The notes beneath the pieces were generated by a model. That model made no database searches and was not told the DNA's origin. It worked only from the letters and a program-made list of their open reading frames with translations. From the NCBI RefSeq assembly GCF_000003605.2, contig NW_003111979.1, positions 4,071 through 29,132 of the forward strand: a stretch of DNA of 25,062 nt, in the 5' to 3' direction. Shown piece by piece: positions 18,708 through 25,062 of this stretch. The stretch's first letter is position 1. Each line of letters begins with the position of its first letter. This DNA is from Saccoglossus kowalevskii. Lineage: Eukaryota; Hemichordata; Enteropneusta; Harrimaniidae. The position numbers and the translations under genes were made by a program.

Positions 18708-21700
18708 CTGAGAAGAAAAAACGATTGTCTCACTGTAAGAACATCAGTTAATAATGAAGTATGTTAATATGAAAGAATAACAATTAATGTGTTAATGAGT
18801 CGATTGGTCATGTTTTGCTGATATTTTAAGTTGATTGAGAGTTATCTAAGTTTGAACTATTAGAAGAAAGTGAAAACGAGAAAAAGCATGGACAGGTCTT
18901 TGATAGTTTTATTAAGTTTGAATATTACTCTTATGTCATAAAAGTATATTTCATCACACAAAGTAAAGTCTATGTAAGGCCAAAAAAAAAACTTATGTTG
19001 TGCTCAAGTCGGAAAATTGGGTTGGTCGGTCGGATTTTTTTTCCAGAGATATACAGATCAACCCAAGGTTCAACGTCGCCACTTATCCCCCGGGGACCAA
19101 ACAACAGTACGAGATCGTTAATTTTTAGAGAAAACACTTTTTTACTGCTTAAAGTTTTTAATTATTTTGGCCTATTAAAAAACAAAACAAAAAAAAAACG
19201 TGACCCAATATTTCATATTTTTCGGTCGGTCGCTGAGGGCAACAAAACAATTTTTTTTAGCCAAATGTCAGAGATCAATTGGTAACCATGAAGACACTTT
19301 CAAATGAATCTTGGTTAAGATTTTACTAGTTCTAAGAGGTACCATGAGAAGCACTGCAGGGAAAAAAGGTAGACAATGTTTTCTCTTTCTGCATGATATT
19401 ACTGTAACATTGTTTGTTCTTCTATATCAAATCTGTGTTTTATTAATAAAGATTTATCCTTAGGATATTCTGATATTTTTTTTTCAAATTCTCCCCCTCT
19501 ATTTTTAAATGATCAACTCTCAACTACAAGAAAAGCTAATGTTGTAGAACACGACAAAACCGGCGAGACATTTTTATACAATATTTTTGCCAGTTTTCAC
19601 CAAACATTTCTTTTACGAGTTTTACTAAATTTAGGTCAGGTCCTTTAAGCAGTGCTGAATTATGTGATTTAACAACAACCATCACAGAAAAATGTTGCAA
19701 CATCAATTACAGTAGAATCTGTATTAGAAACCGCATCCCTGATAGAAGCCGCACACATTCTTTATGAACAATTGAGAACCAAAAAGTCACCATTTCTCAT
19801 ATGTGTAGATGCTCTAATAGAAGCAGCATCCCCTCTGTTGCATTGTACCATTTTAATAGAAACCATGGCTTCTAATACAGATTTTACAGTAGAAAAAATA
19901 TTCACTCACATTATGATAAAATTGTATTTCTCTGTCTGCAAGACCAATGAAGAGTTCTTTAAAATCTTTTCTTTTGTTTTTATGCCATCTGTCCAAGTCG
20001 GCCTTGAGGTCTTCGTTAGCACACTCTGTCTTATCATGTAGAAATTCGACCTGTTTATCTAGCTGTAATGGAAGACTATGTGGTAATTTCACTCAAACCA
20101 AAATCATGTTACTTACTACACAGTTTTGTTAGCTCCAGTGTTTAGGCGATTGTACTGAAGGAAAAAAATATAAGTACCATATTTGCTCTAAAATATTTGG
20201 TCAAAAATTACCGAAATATTGTAGAAAAATGCTTGCCAAGAAAAATTAAGATTCAATTTTGAGAAACTCAAATCTATTAAAAATAGTTGTATCTTCCAAT
20301 CTTTTTATACACATAGTACATTATTTTTTGGACCATGCATGTATCATGCATTATACCAGAATTATACCTTCCACCTGCTACAGCACACCATTTCTCTGAC
20401 CACTAGCTACCCAACTCCACCCACCACAACAACAATTTCTCCCACCACTACCTACCCTAACTACACCCACCACCACAACAACCATTTTTTCCACCACTAC
20501 TACCCCAACTCCAGCCACACCCACAACCATTTCTCCCACCACTAACTACCCCAACTCCACCCACACCCATTTCTCCCACCACTAACTACCCAACTCCACC
20601 CACCACACCCACTTCTCCCACCACTAACTACCAAACTCCACCCACACCCAAAACCATTTCTCCCACCACTAACTACCCTAACTCCACCCACCACAATCAT
20701 TTCTCCCACAACTAACTAACCTAACTCCACCCACCACTCCTACTTCTGCAACCACTATCGAACTCCACCCACAACCACAACCATTTCTCCCACCACTAAC
20801 TACCCTAACTCCACCCACCACAATCATTTCTCCCACAACTAACTACCCCAACTCCACCCACACCCATTTCTCCCACCACTAACTACCCCACTCCACCCAC
20901 CACCACTACTACTATTTCTACTATCATTAACTATCCCACAACAACCCAAACCACCTACCTACTCACCACTAACTACCCCACTCCACCCAAAACCATTTCT
21001 CCAACCAATAACTACCCAACTCCATCCACCTCCCACACCACAACCTTAAAAATCCTATAACAGCAAGCAATACATCATCAAAAGCAAAACAACATTTCAT
21101 GGATGAGTGGTATTTTTAGTGATACACAAATTATGAAAACAGATGCAAATGGTGTGATAGATGAATACTTTCACAAGAAGTATCTATGATTTGTTGAAAA
21201 TTTAAATAAAGCCCCTTTTCCTAAAAACCAGATTAAAGCAGTGACCTATAAGAAGGACATGCAGATCACATCAATACATCTAGTAACATGCAATGATCAA
21301 TAAATACAAAGTGGACTCATGTGTGCCATAACTGTACAAAAAAGAAGACATTTTAAAACAGTGATTGCATATTAATGGCAAGATATTGGTTTCTCAAAAA
21401 CCAGGCAGACATGCTGAGAATGAAGATGAAGTGGTCTTCAGATAAAAAATAATGCAAGAGCTTTTTCTTGTAAGCACTCATGAATAAAATACCTATCTAC
21501 AGTTTGGTTGCCATCTTGAATATCTTGATAGATGCTGATGAGGTTTAACATGAACAGCTTCTGATATTTAACACATGTGATTATGATCTTAATTAACTAT
21601 CCCTGAACAAAAAACTCCAAAACCAATATTCTTCAGTGCAAGCAAAGGCTCATGGGATATCGAGGAATTCAAGATGGCAGGAGAGCTGCAAATAGGATTG

Positions 21701-24700
21701 TTGAAATAGCTTGAGAGGAAGTGGGAGGGATGTATGGGTAATCAGACTATACTACCTCATCAATTGTTTTTTCAAGTTTAAGAGTCTTCTGTTCTTTGAC
21801 CTCGTCTGGAGTCTTTCCCATCATGGAACCGATGGAATAACTTTGGTCTGATATCTTGACCTGGTTATAAACAATTTATATGGAATGTATATAGATGCGT
21901 ACACCAGAACTTTCATCACAAGTGAGATATTAGCTAATAATAGTGACTAGTCACTCTGTAGACTGGCCCAATCATGGCAATAAAAATTTATCTGATAATT
22001 CATTTAGACCATGTTTGTAGAATCTTCTGTGTTGATGTGAAATTACCACGAATGGTCTGTTCTGCCGCACCCTCTATAGTTGTCACCACGTTTTCCTGGT
22101 GATAAATATGACGAGTTGCGCAACATGTAAACTGCCAACCAATAACAAAGGCAGATTTTGGTCTGACCTATTTACTCAACTATAATGCATGTGTGGCCTG
22201 ACCCGTAGAATCTTTAGTGCAAGTACACGCCTACTTTCCTCTTTTGGAAGTGTTCCACTCAGGGTTTCATAAGGTTACTGCATATCATGAATAAGTAATA
22301 ACAGTGGATATGCTGTAGAATCGACCAGTCGTGGTAATTTCACATCTGGCTATGATTCAAGAAAAAAAAATTATTTAATTGCCATGGCTAGGCCAGTCTA
22401 GTCAATCTGCTAAAAAAGAATTTATTTTGCCCTCGAACATATATGAATTTGTATGACTTTTACACTGCAAATGACAGCCAATCACAAACCCCCACTGATT
22501 TGCATGTTTAAGCAACTGAATAAATTTGTTGACTGTGCAAGAAATATGTTTTTTAATATTGTGTTTCTCTTTTGGTAATTCCATCCAGCTGTCTCAGACT
22601 ATATACATTTAATTACAAGATGATCATATCAACTTCTATATTTAGTAAATATGCAGACAAAACCTAACACTGCTACCATGTTCTTAAACCATTCAAATTC
22701 AATCGTCGTTGAGTGTGGTTTTGTTTACAGCCAATTTCAAATGCCTGCACATATGGTTGACCCACAACTCGTTAATAATTCGATCAAACACTGCTACCAT
22801 GTTCTTAAACCATTCAAATTCAATCATCGTTGAGTGTGGTTTTGTTTACAGCCAATTTCAAATGCCTGCACATATGGTTGAGCCACAACTCGTTAATAAT
22901 TCGATCAATCAATCGAATCGCTGCATTTTATGCTAGAGTTGCTAGAATCAGTACCGGTACACTAATATAGCAGTCACATGTAACAACATTGCTAGGGTAA
23001 CGATAGTAATAGAGTTAAAGATGACCTATGATTTTTACTGTGTGTCAATTTAACTTTACCTACTTAGTTACAGATTATGTAAATTAAATCTGATAAAAAA
23101 TTTGAGATACGTAGTAGCTCTAGTCAGTTTTAATTCTGGTTGCCTGTGTACATTGCTTCTAACTGCCTTACTAGAAATTGGGCTGTAACACAAGATCTGC
23201 TATTAGTATGAGATCCGAACACTACTCACATATAAGGTAGATGGTCAATTAGGGATTTCTACCAGTAGCTTAGGCACATTTTAATGAGATTTAATCATTT
23301 ATATTATAGTGTCACTATGTAGGTAACCAACTGTAACAGCTTGTTTGTGTTATTTTCATCATTTTCCTGATTCACATTTCAAACAGAATTTTTGACTCAA
23401 TGAATTAAAGTAAGACTAGGGAAATGAAATCAGGGATTAATAATGGATAATAATTAATAAACAAGTAATGATGGTTGTGTAAATTATCAGAGACACAGAA
23501 TTATGTAAATGAGAAATCATACAAAAATGAATGAAAATTTAAATATGTAATTATTGATGCAAATTATGAATTTTTTTTATAGTGGGCTCTCTTAGCACTG
23601 CTAACAATAAGAACCCCTCTCCCCTCCTCCCACAATGTACAGATAAAGAAAATGTGTTTGTTAGCGGCAAAAAAAAAAAGAATCGCCAGTCACTTGGTGC
23701 ATTGGAAGGTGTTAATACACATGCAAGAATAGTATTTTGTAATTAGCTTTGAATAATCAAGCAAGCAGCAACAAATACTATTCATCAAACAATAAACAGA
23801 TCAACAACATTTTAACAGTCCCATAGTGGAATACTTTGCATGTATAACATAAATATGATAATGAAATGTAATGATAGACATGTACCACATTTGCTCTATC
23901 AGTAAGCTCATGTACATTTTATAAGCTAATGAGATGTAATTATATAATTACTAGATTCAATTATTGCTTCAAATTATTCTGAATATGCTAATGAGATGTA
24001 CAGATATAATTAGCAGATTATAATATCATTGTCATAAATCAGTCTGAATATGCTAATGAGATGAACACATAATTACTAGATTATATCAGTGCTTCAAATT
24101 ATACTGAATATGCTAATGAGATGTGCATATATAATTACTAGATTATTAAATTATTGCCACAAATCAGTCTGAATATGCTAATGAGATGAACACATAATTA
24201 CTAGATTATTAAATCAGTGCTTCAAATTATACTAAATATGCTAATGAGATGCACAGATATAATTAGTAGATTATTAAATCATTGCCACAAATCAGTCTGA
24301 ATATGCTAATAAGATGAACACATAATTACTAGAATATTAAATCAGTGATTCAAATTATACTAAATATGCTAATGAGATGTACAGATATAATTAGTAGATT
24401 ATTAAATCATTGCCACAAATTAGTCTGAATATGCTAATAAGATGAACACATGATTACTAGAATATTAAATCATTGCCACAAATCAGTCTGAATATGCTTA
24501 TGAGATGAACACATGATTAATAGATTATTAAATCATTGCTTCAAATTATACTGAATATGCTAATGAGATGTGCATATATAATTACTAGATTATTAAATCA
24601 TTGCCACAAATCAGTCTGAATATGCTAATGAGATGAACACATGATTACTAGAATATTAAATCATTGCCACAAATCAGTCTGAATATGCTTATGAGATGAA

Positions 24701-24992
24701 CACATGATTACTAGATTATTAAATCATTGCTTCAAATTATACTGAATATGCTAATGAGATGTGCAGATATAATTACTAGATTATTAAATCATTGCCACAA
24801 ATCAGTCTGAATATGCTAATGAGATGAACACATGATTACTAGATTATTAAATCATTGCTTCAAATTATACTGAATATGCTAATGAGATTCAGTTACAGTG
24901 GCTACCTGTTCCCTCTCGTTCTTCTTTTTTATAGAGTCTTCTTGTGTTAGTTCATATTCTACTTGTATACTGTCTCTCTTCTTCAGCACCGA
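18570..24992 (-). CDS. SNX30: Sorting nexin, SNX30/SNX7 type, 3' part of gene (4 coding exons, partial)
   Basis: Sorting nexins of this group bind phosphoinositides through a PX domain and curved endosomal membranes through a BAR domain, and work in endosomal recycling and autophagy. Four phase-0 exons on the minus strand (24906-24992, 21756-21860, 19910-20062, 18570-18707) give 160 residues and a stop. They contain [14 protein letters not shown], a [20 protein letters not shown] linker, [38 protein letters not shown] and [15 protein letters not shown]. This matches the C-terminal helices of the SNX30/SNX7 BAR domain (family: LKADMERWQNNKRQDF..MADKNIQYYE..LxAWE). SNX4 fits less well, since its C-terminus differs as I remember it. 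The acidic tail after LQKQN looks lineage-specific. The PX domain lies beyond the right edge. The choice between SNX30 and SNX7 is uncertain; a single ancestral copy is likely in invertebrates. Confidence 0.8.
18998..19262. repeat. Probable dispersed repeat with GGTCGGTCGG words
   Basis: Two direct words, TTGGTCGGTCGGATTTTT (about 19023-19040) and TTTTTCGGTCGGTCGCTGAG (about 19219-19238), flank a segment with A and T runs and a CCCCCGGGGACC palindrome (about 19087-19098). Its composition differs from the surrounding intron. No terminal repeats or duplication were identified. It lies in the last SNX intron. Confidence 0.4.
19708..19891. mobile_element. MITE abutting an SNX exon
   Basis: TACAGTAGAATCTGTATTAG (left) and, reverse complemented, TACTGTAAAATCTGTATTAG (right) are inverted ends with two mismatches in the first 20 bases. 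The similarity extends to GAA.CC. The 184-bp element contains internal repeats of the kind TAATAGAAGC(C/A)GCA. It belongs to the same broad family as 9087-9200. Its inner end is 19 bases from the exon at 19910, so the exon's 5' splice site is followed almost at once by the element. Confidence 0.72.
19910..20062 (-). CDS. SNX30: SNX exon, core C-terminal BAR helix
   Basis: Acceptor TTCCATTACAG|CTA, donor AAT|GTGAGT. 51 codons: [51 protein letters not shown]. This is the strongest family match of the gene. A MITE ends 19 bases beyond the exon's 3' end. Confidence 0.88.
20393..21045. repeat. C/A-rich minisatellite
   Basis: About 650 bases of irregular tandem units of the form CCACCACTAACTACCCCAAC then TCCACCCACACCCATTTCTC, with units of about 35-60 bases and variable internal CCA/ACC runs. 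G is almost absent from this strand over hundreds of bases. Chance frames through it read Thr/Pro/His-rich peptides, but it lies in an SNX intron (20063-21755) and is not called coding. Confidence 0.85.
21509..21679. mobile_element. Small inverted-repeat element
   Basis: TGCCATCTTGAAT (21509-21521) and its exact reverse complement ATTCAAGATGGCA (21667-21679) are 145 bases apart, with weaker similarity inward (..TTGATAG versus ..TCGATAT). The 15-base GCAAAGGCTCATGGG inside the right arm is shared with the element at 15745-15897. The element ends 77 bases from the SNX exon at 21756. Confidence 0.5.
21756..21860 (-). CDS. SNX30: SNX exon, BAR linker region
   Basis: Acceptor TTATAACCAG|GTC, donor GAG|GTAGTA (weak). 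35 codons: [20 protein letters not shown] then [15 protein letters not shown]. The GKTPDE..K..KLE pattern resembles the loop and helix start found between BAR helices in sorting nexins. It is less conserved than its neighbours, but both splice sites and the phase agree. Confidence 0.75.
22034..22346. mobile_element. MITE (313 bp) with 18-bp perfect inverted ends
   Basis: GATGTGAAATTACCACGA is perfect at both ends, and matching continues imperfectly (ATGGTCTGTTC versus CTGGTCGATTC), about 25 of 29 bases. There is no coding capacity. No clear target duplication was identified, so the superfamily is open. It lies in the SNX intron 21861-24905. Confidence 0.75.
22666..22907. repeat. Recent 121-bp tandem duplication
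   Basis: Two adjacent copies (22666-22786 and 22787-22907) of a 121-base unit starting near AACACTGCTACCATGTTC differ at only a few positions (CGTCG/CATCG and GACCC/GAGCC inside the unit). The frames running through them are duplicated by this repeat and are not genes. Confidence 0.9.
22908..23917. other. SNX intron, no feature recognised
   Basis: About 1 kb of AT-rich intron. It contains a short C-rich stretch (CCCCTCTCCCCTCCTCCCAC, about 23614-23633) and an A11 run (about 23670). No frame or inverted element is convincing. Confidence 0.5.
23918..24890. repeat. Tandem array of about 16 copies of a ~64-bp unit
   Basis: The core AATATGCTAATGAGATG recurs about 16 times at steps of 60-65 bases (cores near 23981, 24046, 24106, 24171, 24234, 24299 and onward). 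Two unit types mostly alternate: one with GATGAACACATAATTACTAG and the other with GATGTGCATATATAATTAC; in parallel, GCCACAAATCAGTCTG alternates with GCTTCAAATTATACTG. This gives a higher-order period near 128. Several copies carry TAATAAGATG or CTTATGAG variants. The last core runs into TCAGTTACAGTGGC and the exon border at 24906. Confidence 0.92.
24906..24992 (-). CDS. SNX30: SNX exon with BAR helix start
   Basis: Acceptor CGTTTTATAG|TCG, donor CAG|GTAGCC. 29 codons: [20 protein letters not shown] then IKKNEREQ. The VLxKRDxxQxEYE pattern is typical of the SNX30/7 BAR domain. The donor is immediately followed on the minus strand (within about 18 bases) by the large tandem array. Confidence 0.82.
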
Positions 24993-25062
24993 CTATAAAA
25001 CGACAAAATAAAGGATTAAAATCATAACATGGGGTAACTATTACCACTGATAATAAAAGTAG
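24993..25062. other. SNX intron, partial, at right edge
   Basis: Upstream intron on the minus strand, ending in CGTTTTATAG. Too short to hold anything further. Confidence 0.6.

Noticed and set aside
20339-20545. Thr/Pro/His-rich open frame resembling a mucin-like protein
   Set aside because: It is produced by the C/A-rich minisatellite inside an SNX intron and has no supporting start or splice context.
22651-22936. Overlapping frames with duplicated peptide segments
   Set aside because: They only reflect the 121-bp tandem duplication.
23918-24890. CRISPR-like array of regularly spaced repeats
   Set aside because: The whole 64-bp unit is repeated, including the would-be spacers, and the locus is an animal intron; it is a minisatellite.
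18570-24992. SNX4 as identity of the right-hand gene
   Set aside because: The C-terminal residues ([20 protein letters not shown]) fit SNX30/SNX7 and not the SNX4 end as I remember it; only a search would settle this.

Overview
The window looks like nuclear DNA of an invertebrate animal, possibly a deuterostome. The evidence is short conserved exons separated by AT-rich introns with GT..AG borders, two recognisable animal genes, a degenerate Penelope-like retroelement, and many short inverted-repeat elements and minisatellites. There are no bacterial operons, rRNAs, tRNAs or CRISPR arrays. A 50-base run of N (14333-14382) is an assembly gap. The species cannot be named from the sequence alone.

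Both genes lie on the minus strand, and most long open frames are chance or shadow frames. (1) Positions 585-8788 hold the 5' part of NUP155, the inner-ring nucleoporin of the nuclear pore. Eight coding exons (8665-8788, 7173-7310, 5998-6094, 5362-5525, 4307-4467, 3891-3996, 3254-3419, 585-682) join in phase to about 351 codons of the N-terminal beta-propeller. The gene continues off the left edge. (2) Positions 18570-24992 hold the last four coding exons (24906-24992, 21756-21860, 19910-20062, 18570-18707; 160 residues plus stop) of a sorting nexin of the SNX30/SNX7 type, the C-terminal part of its BAR domain. The gene begins beyond the right edge. One protein serves nucleocytoplasmic transport and the other endosomal membrane traffic. 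Nothing suggests they are functionally linked beyond being neighbours.

The roughly 9.8 kb between the genes (8789-18569) is dominated by repeats. It holds small elements, an inverted repeat pair (10677-10841 / 12142-12283), a CpG-richer promoter-like patch (about 12290-12545), and a second inverted pair (12760-12792 / 16017-16049). The second pair brackets a broken Penelope-like reverse transcriptase on the minus strand (about 13531-15246). That reverse transcriptase is split by an 851-bp non-autonomous DNA transposon (13997-14847) with terminal inverted repeats and a perfect 6-bp target duplication.

The introns carry more elements. NUP155 introns hold a long-arm foldback element, a piggyBac-type MITE, a 24-bp triplicate, clustered dispersed repeats, and an LTR-like promoter with heat-shock elements on the opposite strand. 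SNX introns hold MITEs, a C/A-rich minisatellite, a recent 121-bp duplication and an array of about 16 copies of a ~64-bp unit that ends beside a 5' splice site. I found no convincing new gene system. The most noteworthy items are the nested transposon, the antisense heat-shock-type promoter, the array next to a splice donor, and a lone 19-nt copy of the array core upstream of NUP155.
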